A DNA stretch of 16,319 nucleotides from Candidatus Poseidoniales archaeon (GTDB lineage Archaea; Thermoplasmatota; Poseidoniia; Poseidoniales; Poseidoniaceae). Under the pieces are notes generated by a model that saw only the letters and a program-made list of their open reading frames with translations, made no database searches and was not told where the DNA came from. The position numbers were made by a program, and so were the translations under genes. The DNA lies in assembly GCA_009887135.1 (NCBI GenBank), contig QXYA01000079.1, forward strand, positions 1 through 16,319, in the 5' to 3' direction. How positions within the stretch are numbered: position 1 is the first letter of the stretch; each line of letters begins with the position of its first letter. Shown here one piece after another: positions 1-6,978 of this stretch.

Positions 1-16
1 CGAAAAGGGTCTGCAG

Positions 17-1039
17 TCATTCAAGGGGTACTTCATGAAGCCATCCAAAGATGTCTTCTTGTTTCTCATTCTGTATTCCTGTTAGCAGATCATACAGCGT
101 TGTAGTCATGATTCCAGGAGTTCCATCACCGTAGGTTACTTTCTTGTCATCGTGTGTGATTGAACCGATCGGAGAGATGACTGCTGCAGTTCCACAACAG
201 AACGCCTCATCAGCACTCATTGCGAATTCAGCACTGACTTTTTCCTCATGGACATCATATCCGAGATGACGTGCTAAAGCAATAATCGATGCCCGGGTGA
301 TTCCAGGAAGAATGGTTCCTGTCAGTTCAGGCGTGTAGAGGACATTATCCTTGACACAGAAGAAGTTCGCAGCGCCCACCTCTTCGATGTAGGTGCTGGT
401 TCGAGCATCAAGATAGATGACTTCTGCATAGCCTTTCGACTTTGCAATCATGCTTGGCATCATACCTGGAGCATAGTTTCCAATCGCTTTAACGCCACCA
501 GATCCACCAGGGGCAGCTCGATGGAATTCATCAGAAATAAGCAAGTCAATGGCCTTCATACCACCTTTGAAGTATGGTCCAACTGGAGTGACGTAAATCA
601 TAAACGAATAACTTGGAGCAGGAGCAACACCCAGAACAGGGCCACTTCCCATCAATAATGGCCGCACATACATTGCACCGCGACCCATTGGTGGGAGGTA
701 GTCAATGTTGGCTTGAACGACTTGTTCAACTGCATCAAGGAAGATTGATTCTGGTACTGGAGGCATCTTCAGACGGTCTGCACCACGTTGCATGCGTCGT
801 GCGTTTTCATCAGGACGGAAGAAGACGACACGATTTTTCGCAGTTCGATAGGCTTTCATTCCTTCAAACAAACCTTGTCCATAGTTCAACACGCCCGCAG
901 CCGGGGAGATGGAAATATTTCCGTATGGACGCAAGTCACCAGGCATCCACGGGTCCTCTGCAGTTGTTGTTGCAACATACATTGTATCGGTCGGTGTAAG
1001 CGAAAAGGTGAGTTCGTCCCAATCAATATCCTTGCCCAT
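17..1039 (-). CDS. ilvE: Branched-chain amino acid aminotransferase
   Basis: This is a PLP-dependent fold-type IV aminotransferase of 340 residues. It is predicted to exchange the amino group between leucine, isoleucine or valine and 2-oxoglutarate in the cytoplasm, the last step of branched-chain synthesis or the first of breakdown. The sequence shows the N-terminal stretch LNYGQGLFEGMKAYR (51-65), the catalytic lysine K184 in GGVKAIGNYA (181-190), YIEEVGAANFF (217-227) with the glutamate expected to contact the cofactor ring nitrogen, GTILPGITR (241-249), and CCGTAAVISPIG (281-292) near the phosphate site. Length and motifs fit the long form of the enzyme (the BCAT1/2-like branch) rather than the roughly 300-residue E. 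coli type. The start is the first ATG and has no Shine-Dalgarno sequence. The gene is divergent from the secreted protein at 1149 and no other branched-chain pathway gene is in view. Substrate preference is inferred from the family. Confidence 0.93.
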   Translation of the reverse strand: MGKDIDWDELTFSLTPTDTMYVATTTAEDPWMPGDLRPYGNISISPAAGVLNYGQGLFEGMKAYRTAKNRVVFFRPDENARRMQRGADRLKMPPVPESIFLDAVEQVVQANIDYLPPMGRGAMYVRPLLMGSGPVLGVAPAPSYSFMIYVTPVGPYFKGGMKAIDLLISDEFHRAAPGGSGGVKAIGNYAPGMMPSMIAKSKGYAEVIYLDARTSTYIEEVGAANFFCVKDNVLYTPELTGTILPGITRASIIALARHLGYDVHEEKVSAEFAMSADEAFCCGTAAVISPIGSITHDDKKVTYGDGTPGIMTTTLYDLLTGIQNEKQEDIFGWLHEVPLE

Positions 1040-1148
1040 AGTTTCAACCCGCGAGTTTCGCTAAGGAGATTGGGCTTTCAATCCTTGCTCATCATAATTT
1101 TGAATTGTCGGCGAATATGTTATCACCTTTGAATAAATAGAGGCTCAT
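1040..1148. promoter_or_regulatory. Divergent intergenic promoter region
   Basis: These 109 bases separate the minus-strand aminotransferase from the plus-strand secreted protein, so both promoters must lie here. AT-rich TATA-like candidates are ATTCAAAATTATG read on the minus strand (about 1093-1105), AATATGTTAT on the plus strand (about 1114-1123), and CTTTGAATAAATAG on the plus strand (1127-1140). The last ends only 8 bases before the ATG at 1149, too close for a TATA box feeding that start. It would suit a leaderless start at the internal ATG at 1167. No transcription start can be read directly from sequence. Confidence 0.35.
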
Positions 1149-2912
1149 ATGAGAAACGCGATTACCATGGTAGTTATCCTCCTTTGTGCTGGCCTTGTAC
1201 ATCAACCACAACCTTCGAAATTAGCAGAGGAAATAACTGTCTTTGCCACAGACGATTATCCCCCCGCAGCCAACATCACGCTCGGAGATAATCAAGCGAT
1301 TGAATCAAACATTGTGCATGATGGAACAAAAACTGCCTCAGGTACAGACTGGGACGTGTATCGTTTAATGCTCGATGAAACTGGAGAATTGAATGTTGCA
1401 TTCGATGCCAGCAATTCAAACGACCCTGATGCTACATCAGGGAACGGAATTGAAACGTATCAATGGAAGGTCTTTTTTGATGCACCATACGGCGATACAT
1501 TAAGCCTCGATAGCCATATCTTCGAAGAATCTGCTGCAAGCAATGGCCTGTTCCAATACATGTTCGAAAATATAACTGTGAGTTCGGATGGTCAATCAGA
1601 AAGTCAAATCCGTATGGAACTGCGAGTTTACGATGCAGTAGGAAAACAGTCTTCGAAGTTCAGAATGTACTTCGTCGTTATTCCAAACGGAGGGGGAGAT
1701 CAAGAACCGGTGATTCAATTCGACATGTCGAACAACATGACCTCGACCATGGCGAACACAATCACCATCAATGGAACGGTATTATCCGGTTCTGAAACGG
1801 GTGAAGTGTACGTAGAAGCTGCATTTTCAATGGACGACTTTACTGCGTCAGCAATCACAAAATACAATCTTCTTACGGCCGGGTTGTTTAGTCGTTCTAA
1901 TGCCTTATCCGACTCGGATTCGTTCTCGTTAACACTTTCTCTCGAAGAGTTCTACACCAACCATTCTGAAGTTGTTCAAATCTTTATTCGAACATATGAA
2001 GGGGCTGATGAACGATGGCTAACGTATCATTGGTTCGAAATCACTCTCATGGCATGCCAGGGCGTTGTTGCTCCAGAGGACGCAATCAGCGCAGGTGGCG
2101 AGTTCATCCTCGATGCAGACGGTGAATGTCAATGGAATGGAGCATGGACCTATGATCCACTGACAGGTCTATGGGAAGAACCAGCGCCTGAAGCCTCGGT
2201 CGAATTGACAGGACCAGATGTACTCGAAATTATGGATGCGGACTTTATGCTTGTGAACGGGACGGTCCTCTCATCCGTAACGAGTCCAACTTTTGTTGAA
2301 GTCTCCTTTGATGAAGCCTCATTTAATGCGTCTGCTGTTGACAAATACGACCTTCAACTCGATGGAGTCTGGAACCGTTCGAATGGATTGGAACAAGGTG
2401 ACACTTTTTCTCTTGGATTGAAATTGGATTCGATTCGAACCAACGTGACGGTCATTCAATCGGTCTTCATCAATGCTTACGGTTACGATTCAAACAATCA
2501 AGCTGTCCTCTTGACTTCATTGAGTGTCGTAATTACAGTCCCATTCAGTGATTCAGATGGTGATGGAATAGCCGATGAGATGGATGCATTCCCTAACGAT
2601 TCAACTGAATCCTTGGATTCCGATGGAGACGGTGTGGGTGACAATTCTGATACGGCCCCGACCGATCCTAGCGTTTGGGAGAATGTCGACAATACATCCT
2701 CTGAATGTGAGGAATGGGAGTACTGGAATCCAGACCTCATCGATACATCTTTGCCCGGCAACGGATGCCCACACTATGAAGAAAGCACAACAGGGGAAAG
2801 CGATGACACGGAAGGAGAGGATGAAGAAGAATCATTGCCTGGATTCGAGGCATGGCTCCTCATCTTCGCTATCTTGTTCGCCGTTTCATTCCGAAGGAAA
2901 ATCGTCGCTTAA
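1149..2912 (+). CDS. Secreted surface protein with duplicated domain, TSP3 repeats and PGF-CTERM-like anchor
   Basis: I do not recognise a named family for this 587-residue protein. Residues 1 to about 25 form a hydrophobic signal peptide. Residues about 35-180 look like a PKD/Ig-type beta domain (IETYQWKVFFD at 101-111). A unit of about 115 residues then occurs twice, at 186-300 and 351-465: both copies share a VNGT/INGT-VLS strand, F-x-ASA-x-x-KYDL/KYNL, an RSN turn and a D-T/S-FSL strand. A Cys-containing linker (C303, C327) with a W-rich segment lies between them. Two DSDGDG calcium-binding TSP3 repeats lie at 467-502. An acidic stretch (548-562) leads into LPGF (563-566), a hydrophobic helix and RRK, which resembles the PGF-CTERM signal processed by archaeosortase A. 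Surface location is well supported; the binding partner is unknown. M7 (position 1167) is an alternative start, but R2 favours the first ATG. Confidence 0.85.
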   Translation: MRNAITMVVILLCAGLVHQPQPSKLAEEITVFATDDYPPAANITLGDNQAIESNIVHDGTKTASGTDWDVYRLMLDETGELNVAFDASNSNDPDATSGNGIETYQWKVFFDAPYGDTLSLDSHIFEESAASNGLFQYMFENITVSSDGQSESQIRMELRVYDAVGKQSSKFRMYFVVIPNGGGDQEPVIQFDMSNNMTSTMANTITINGTVLSGSETGEVYVEAAFSMDDFTASAITKYNLLTAGLFSRSNALSDSDSFSLTLSLEEFYTNHSEVVQIFIRTYEGADERWLTYHWFEITLMACQGVVAPEDAISAGGEFILDADGECQWNGAWTYDPLTGLWEEPAPEASVELTGPDVLEIMDADFMLVNGTVLSSVTSPTFVEVSFDEASFNASAVDKYDLQLDGVWNRSNGLEQGDTFSLGLKLDSIRTNVTVIQSVFINAYGYDSNNQAVLLTSLSVVITVPFSDSDGDGIADEMDAFPNDSTESLDSDGDGVGDNSDTAPTDPSVWENVDNTSSECEEWEYWNPDLIDTSLPGNGCPHYEESTTGESDDTEGEDEEESLPGFEAWLLIFAILFAVSFRRKIVA

Positions 2913-2913
2913 T

Positions 2914-2931
2914 CAGTTCACGATTGAACTG
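2914..2931 (+). repeat. Short inverted repeat after the stop codon
   Basis: Arms CAGTTCA and TGAACTG form a perfect 7-bp stem around a CGAT loop, one base after the TAA stop of the secreted protein. No T-tract follows, so this is not a convincing archaeal terminator. It could mark an mRNA 3' end or be chance. The 62-base gap to the polymerase gene holds no clear TATA element, so read-through into that gene is possible. Confidence 0.3.
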
Positions 2932-2974
2932 GTCAAAGGCTCGGTTTCAATACGGTTGAACCCAACGCACAACC

Positions 2975-5620
2975 ATGGACGCATGGTCAGGTCGGTTTGG
3001 CGTGGTCAGCGGCCGTTACCATTCGCATGGCGAAAACGATGCGCCTGAAACAACCATCGAGTTGTTTGGACGCTGTGAAGATGGTGCTTCCATTTGCCTT
3101 CTCGTCTCTGGACTACGTCCAACCTTTGAGATTGCAACCATAGGAAAACGAAGCAGAGATGATCCGATTACAGATGCTGAACTTCATCGAATTGAAGTTC
3201 TTCGTCAACGTTCAGACATTGTAGACGTTCGTGGCCCTGTATGGAAATGGACTGATTTAGGAGAGAAACCAATCTGGACCGTTGAAGCGATTCAACCGTT
3301 TAATGTCCCTTCTTTACGTACTGATTTGATAAAACAATCTTGGATGATTTATTCTGGTGATATTCCTTTTGTCAATCGATTGTTTTTGGACAATGATATC
3401 GGTATGCATCTGGCTGTAGAGGGCCATCTTGTTGATTCAAGAGAATGGGATGATGAGGATGATGTGCACAAAACGAATGTGTTGAAACACGGTGGAGTCG
3501 GGCGGTATGCTGTTGACCGAACCGTTGCAGTGACGCTTGAAAACGTGAAACAAAGCGAACCATTTGCAGTTCCGTGGAGGATTCTCTCATACGATTTAGA
3601 AACCAGTATTGCGCACAATACCATTCTATGTGCTGCTGTTTGGGTTGAAGATATGGCAACTGGGGTTCGTCGTGTCTACGAATATCGAGGTGCTGAAGAC
3701 TTGATCATGGAACAGATGACCAAGATGGTTCGCGATGAAGATCCTGATATTATTACGGGATACAACATCGATAACTTCGATTTCCCTCGAATGGTTGAAC
3801 GCATGGAACATCATACCAGTCGAAAGCAATGGAAGGCGAGAAGCAACCTTCTCGGCTGGGGACGTACACCACATCTAGAAACTGAATGCAATCGAAGTCG
3901 AACAGGTGTTCTTCCTCGACGTCAATCGAATCGAGCTTGGAATCTTGGAGGACGTGCCATCGTCGATGCGTGGTGGCAGGCACGTCAAGCCCTCAAACCG
4001 CAACGAGAGACACTCTCCTTCATCTCACAGTTGCTTTTCCCAGACCAAGAGGACAAGCAGAAGATGGATATCGATGCTTCCAATATGGATGTTGAATGGG
4101 CCAATCGTCCTGATGAAGTCATGGAATACTGTGTTCGAGACGCTGCATTACCTCTGGATATTCTCCATGCAATTCAAGCGATTCGGCGTAAAGAAGCGGT
4201 TGCTGCTGTTGCGAAAGTACCGTTTGAAACTGCATCAAATGGAAGCACAAGCCAACTTTTGGACAGTCTTGTTGTCCGTTTAGCAGACCGCCGTGAAGTC
4301 GCCGTTCCTCTAACAGGAAGCGCAGAAGCAAAGGAAGGTCAAATCACGGGAGGGTACGTTCACGATGTTGAAGCAGGACTCCATCCATGGATTGCAGTAC
4401 TCGATTTCAAGAGCATGTATCCAAGCATCATGATTGGACATAACGTATGCTACACGACTCGAATCGACCCTTCACATCCAGAACAACCGGGCGATGATGA
4501 TGAGATTCATACTTCGCCAACCGAAGCAAAGTTCTGGAGTTCATCGTACCGCAAAGGATTGGTTCCAACCTTACTCGAGGATTTGATGGGTCAACGCGAT
4601 GAACACAAAGCCCTGCTTAAGCAAGCACGTAATGATGAACAGGCAGAGAAAGAAGAGTTCCATGATGCAATGCAATATGCGGTCAAGATTCTCATGAATT
4701 CGTTCTATGGTGTCTTTGCTTCTGGCTTTTACAGATTCACACACAAGGATTTGGGCTCATCGATTACCGCTTGGGCACGTCATAACATCAAGGCGATTAT
4801 TCAGAAACTGGATGAAGAAGGGCATCACGTCGTCTATTCAGATACAGATTCAATCTTCGTACGTTCTCCCGTGGCTGAGGGTTCACCTTCTGTACTTCGT
4901 GAAGATGATGACCAGGAAACCATTGATGCGTATGAGGCTGCCAAACAAGCCATGATCGACTTTGGACTCGAAGTTGCACAACGATACAGCAAAGATTCTG
5001 CCGTTCTGGAATACGAGAAAGGGCTTTCAGTATTCTTTAGCCATGGTGCTAAGAAACGATATGTTGGTCAAGTCGTCTATCCGACTGAAGAAATGCTGAT
5101 TCGTGGATATGAAACACAGCGAACGGATTCGTTTGAATATCTGACAACAGCGATGAAGCAAATGTTCCAATTCGCCCTTAATGACGAACGAGACGCATTG
5201 ATTCAACACGCTCTTGAAACGGTTGCTGCTGTCAAGAAGCATGAAGTTCCTGCTCGACGATTGATTCTTGCTAAGTCTTGCAAAGGGCGAGTTGATTCCA
5301 ATGGTGTCGTTGATTTCACCAAAGACTACGCTCGGCCAGAAAGCATGGCTCAGGTACGTGCTGCTAAGATATTGATCGAACGAGGCCTTGGATTTACACC
5401 GGGAATGAAAATCTCATACGTCGTTAGCAATGCTTCAAACCGGCCCATGCAAGTCCATCCTTGGATTGAATCTGAGGATGATGGCGGTATACCGGGCTAC
5501 GATGGGCGATTCTATGCTGAACGGTTAGCAGCTGCATTGGGCCGAATTACCGAAACCTTCGGATGGACTGCGAAAGACCTCTTCGGAGGTCATAGACAGA
5601 CCTCATTGTTCTCATTTTAG
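2975..5620 (+). CDS. polB: Family B DNA polymerase with 3'-5' exonuclease
   Basis: This 881-residue protein is a replicative or repair DNA polymerase that extends primed DNA and proofreads. All hallmarks are intact. Exo I is YDLET (206-210, D207 and E209), Exo II YNIDNFDFP (263-271, D269), and Exo III YCVRD (385-389). Polymerase motif A is DFKSMYPSIM (477-486, D477), motif B KILMNSFYG (571-579), motif C YSDTDS (621-626, D623 and D625), then KKRY (693-696). The N-terminus aligns with the archaeal uracil read-ahead pocket: P49 in GLRPTFE, then P108 and V111 in QPFNVPSLR, and R135 in DIPFVNR. The protein ends QTSLFSF, a C-terminal PIP box for the PCNA clamp. It is about 100 residues longer than Pyrococcus PolB, with extra acidic loops near 493-520 and 630-660. 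No intein interrupts the motifs. The start is the first ATG, without a Shine-Dalgarno sequence. Confidence 0.95.
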   Translation: MDAWSGRFGVVSGRYHSHGENDAPETTIELFGRCEDGASICLLVSGLRPTFEIATIGKRSRDDPITDAELHRIEVLRQRSDIVDVRGPVWKWTDLGEKPIWTVEAIQPFNVPSLRTDLIKQSWMIYSGDIPFVNRLFLDNDIGMHLAVEGHLVDSREWDDEDDVHKTNVLKHGGVGRYAVDRTVAVTLENVKQSEPFAVPWRILSYDLETSIAHNTILCAAVWVEDMATGVRRVYEYRGAEDLIMEQMTKMVRDEDPDIITGYNIDNFDFPRMVERMEHHTSRKQWKARSNLLGWGRTPHLETECNRSRTGVLPRRQSNRAWNLGGRAIVDAWWQARQALKPQRETLSFISQLLFPDQEDKQKMDIDASNMDVEWANRPDEVMEYCVRDAALPLDILHAIQAIRRKEAVAAVAKVPFETASNGSTSQLLDSLVVRLADRREVAVPLTGSAEAKEGQITGGYVHDVEAGLHPWIAVLDFKSMYPSIMIGHNVCYTTRIDPSHPEQPGDDDEIHTSPTEAKFWSSSYRKGLVPTLLEDLMGQRDEHKALLKQARNDEQAEKEEFHDAMQYAVKILMNSFYGVFASGFYRFTHKDLGSSITAWARHNIKAIIQKLDEEGHHVVYSDTDSIFVRSPVAEGSPSVLREDDDQETIDAYEAAKQAMIDFGLEVAQRYSKDSAVLEYEKGLSVFFSHGAKKRYVGQVVYPTEEMLIRGYETQRTDSFEYLTTAMKQMFQFALNDERDALIQHALETVAAVKKHEVPARRLILAKSCKGRVDSNGVVDFTKDYARPESMAQVRAAKILIERGLGFTPGMKISYVVSNASNRPMQVHPWIESEDDGGIPGYDGRFYAERLAAALGRITETFGWTAKDLFGGHRQTSLFSF

Positions 5621-5640
5621 GCAAACAAAACGCAAAAGAC

Positions 5641-5650
5641 TTCTAAATAG
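5641..5650 (+). promoter_or_regulatory. Candidate TATA box for the PKD lipoprotein
   Basis: TTCTAAATAG is the most AT-rich element in the 49-base gap. It is centred about 24 bases before the ATG at 5670, the distance expected for a TATA box driving a leaderless or nearly leaderless transcript. No Shine-Dalgarno sequence precedes the ATG, which agrees. The assignment is by position and composition only. Confidence 0.35.
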
Positions 5651-5669
5651 CCAGCACACAGGCAATTGT

Positions 5670-6872
5670 ATGGGCGCTTGGAAGAAAGCAACATTACTCG
5701 CTGGTTTGATGATGATCAGCGGACTTGCTGGTTGCTTTGGAAACGATGATGACGATTCGAATGGCGAAATAGTCGCAGTCTTCACCTATTCACCTGCTAC
5801 AAACATCCGTGCTGGTCAAACTATCGACTTCGATGCAGGCGATTCATTGCCAAAAGGCGTTGCATTGACCTACAAATGGGACTTCGATTCCGACAACTCG
5901 ATTGACGCTACAGGACGAACCTCCGATTGGAGTTATCCAGAGACTGGAACATACGAAGTGACCTTGACAATAAGCGATGGTTCCAGAAGTCAAAGTACGA
6001 GCAAGGAGTTGACAATTGTCGATGCATCAGCGGTTCCTCCAACAGCAGAGATCACTCCAGAGTCTTCTGATGAGGATTGTTTGGGTGAAGATGTTGATGA
6101 AGGCAACTACATTCATATCTGGATTTGTGACTTGGATAAGGCTCAATCAGACCGAACTGCAGATGGTGAAGTAACGATCACACTCGATGCAGGAGATTCA
6201 AGTTCTGGCTCAAATGATGATTACATCTCAAAGTATTACTGGGATCTCGATCTTACATACGATGCAGATGGCGATGGCGATTCAGAGAACGATAACGATC
6301 TCGAAGGAGAAACTGTCGAATGGAAAGACATTCGTCCGGGCGAATATGAGGTTGGTTTGACCATTATCAACGGGAAAGGATTAATGGATTCTGACGACAT
6401 CAAGGTTTACGTCTCATACGGAGCCTCATGGCTTGATTTCCCCATTGGCGGATGCTCCTCTGCAAATCAGGGGGGGTGCAATCCAACCCAAATCGATTAT
6501 GATTTCTATGTTAATTACGATCAAGATTCAGGAAACACCATTCGCAAGGTTGTCGGAGATTTGATGTATCCTGACGAGGACACCCCTTGTGCACCAGGAT
6601 ACACATGTGTAGGGGAACTAGACCTCGTTGCATTCAATGAAGAAGATGAAGAAGCTCAAAGCACTGTGCCTTCGGACGATTCAGCATACGAGTCTCGCGG
6701 TGGAGGCGACTGTGACTCAGAGAAATACTGTGTGACAATGACGCTATCATCCTACATGTTTACCGACACTGACAATACTTATGGTGCCGGAGACTGGACG
6801 ATGAAGGTTTCAAACAATAAGACAGCGGAACAACAAGTAGATTCCTTCTTTTTGAGACTCGTTTACAAGTAA
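5670..6872 (+). CDS. PKD-domain membrane lipoprotein
   Basis: This is a 400-residue predicted lipoprotein of unknown role. The N-terminus MGAWKKATLLAGLMMISGLAGC has a positive n-region, a hydrophobic core and the lipobox LAGC with C22 as the predicted lipidated residue, followed by an acidic tether (NDDDDSN). The first PKD domain spans about 33-117 with KWDFDSD (69-75) and TGTYEVTLTISDG (92-104). The second spans about 123-248 with YYWDLDLTYDADGDGDSEND (189-208), a likely calcium-binding insertion, and PGEYEVGLTI (223-232). The C-terminal part (about 252-400) holds six cysteines (262, 270, 307, 313, 348, 354) and strands reminiscent of a proprotein-convertase P-type or other jelly-roll fold; that last point is a guess. 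The protein is probably anchored on the outer face of the membrane, where PKD domains often bind carbohydrate or protein. It sits between polB and the EF-1A gene with no obvious functional link. Confidence 0.85.
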   Translation: MGAWKKATLLAGLMMISGLAGCFGNDDDDSNGEIVAVFTYSPATNIRAGQTIDFDAGDSLPKGVALTYKWDFDSDNSIDATGRTSDWSYPETGTYEVTLTISDGSRSQSTSKELTIVDASAVPPTAEITPESSDEDCLGEDVDEGNYIHIWICDLDKAQSDRTADGEVTITLDAGDSSSGSNDDYISKYYWDLDLTYDADGDGDSENDNDLEGETVEWKDIRPGEYEVGLTIINGKGLMDSDDIKVYVSYGASWLDFPIGGCSSANQGGCNPTQIDYDFYVNYDQDSGNTIRKVVGDLMYPDEDTPCAPGYTCVGELDLVAFNEEDEEAQSTVPSDDSAYESRGGGDCDSEKYCVTMTLSSYMFTDTDNTYGAGDWTMKVSNNKTAEQQVDSFFLRLVYK

Positions 6873-6929
6873 TAACCGCGCCGCAGCACACATTTTCCGA
6901 GAGAAATTGCCAGTTGAATATCACCGACT

Positions 6930-6940
6930 CTTTGAAATAG
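6930..6940 (+). promoter_or_regulatory. Candidate TATA box for the EF-1A operon
   Basis: CTTTGAAATAG lies about 44 bases before the EF-1A ATG. A TATA box here would start transcription near 6960, giving a leader of roughly 20 bases that contains the AAGGAG ribosome-binding site. It resembles CTTTGAATAAATAG at 1127-1140 and TTCTAAATAG at 5641-5650. No experimental start is known to me. Confidence 0.35.
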
Positions 6941-6964
6941 GGGAGGTTTGTCGCAAGAGACGCT

Positions 6965-6970
6965 AAGGAG
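6965..6970 (+). promoter_or_regulatory. Strong Shine-Dalgarno site of EF-1A
   Basis: AAGGAG sits 8 bases before the ATG at 6979, a good match to the anti-Shine-Dalgarno end of 16S rRNA. Most other genes in this window lack such a site, so it fits the very high expression expected of EF-1A and fixes the start codon. Confidence 0.65.
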
Positions 6971-6978
6971 CAATTATT

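Noticed and set aside
613..1132. Two plus-strand open frames opposite the aminotransferase
   Set aside because: They are antisense to a gene with all catalytic motifs intact, and their translations resemble no family.
2948..2963. TTCAA/TTGAA inverted repeat just before polB
   Set aside because: The stem is only 5 bp with a 5-base loop and overlaps no ribosome-binding site, so chance is the simpler explanation.
2575..3048. 157-codon open frame spanning the end of the secreted protein and the start of polB
   Set aside because: It overlaps two well-supported genes in another frame and its translation shows no domain or compositional sense.
4403..4852. Possible intein in the PolB active-site motifs
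   Set aside because: Archaeal PolB genes often carry inteins in motifs A, B or C, but here all three motifs are contiguous and normally spaced.
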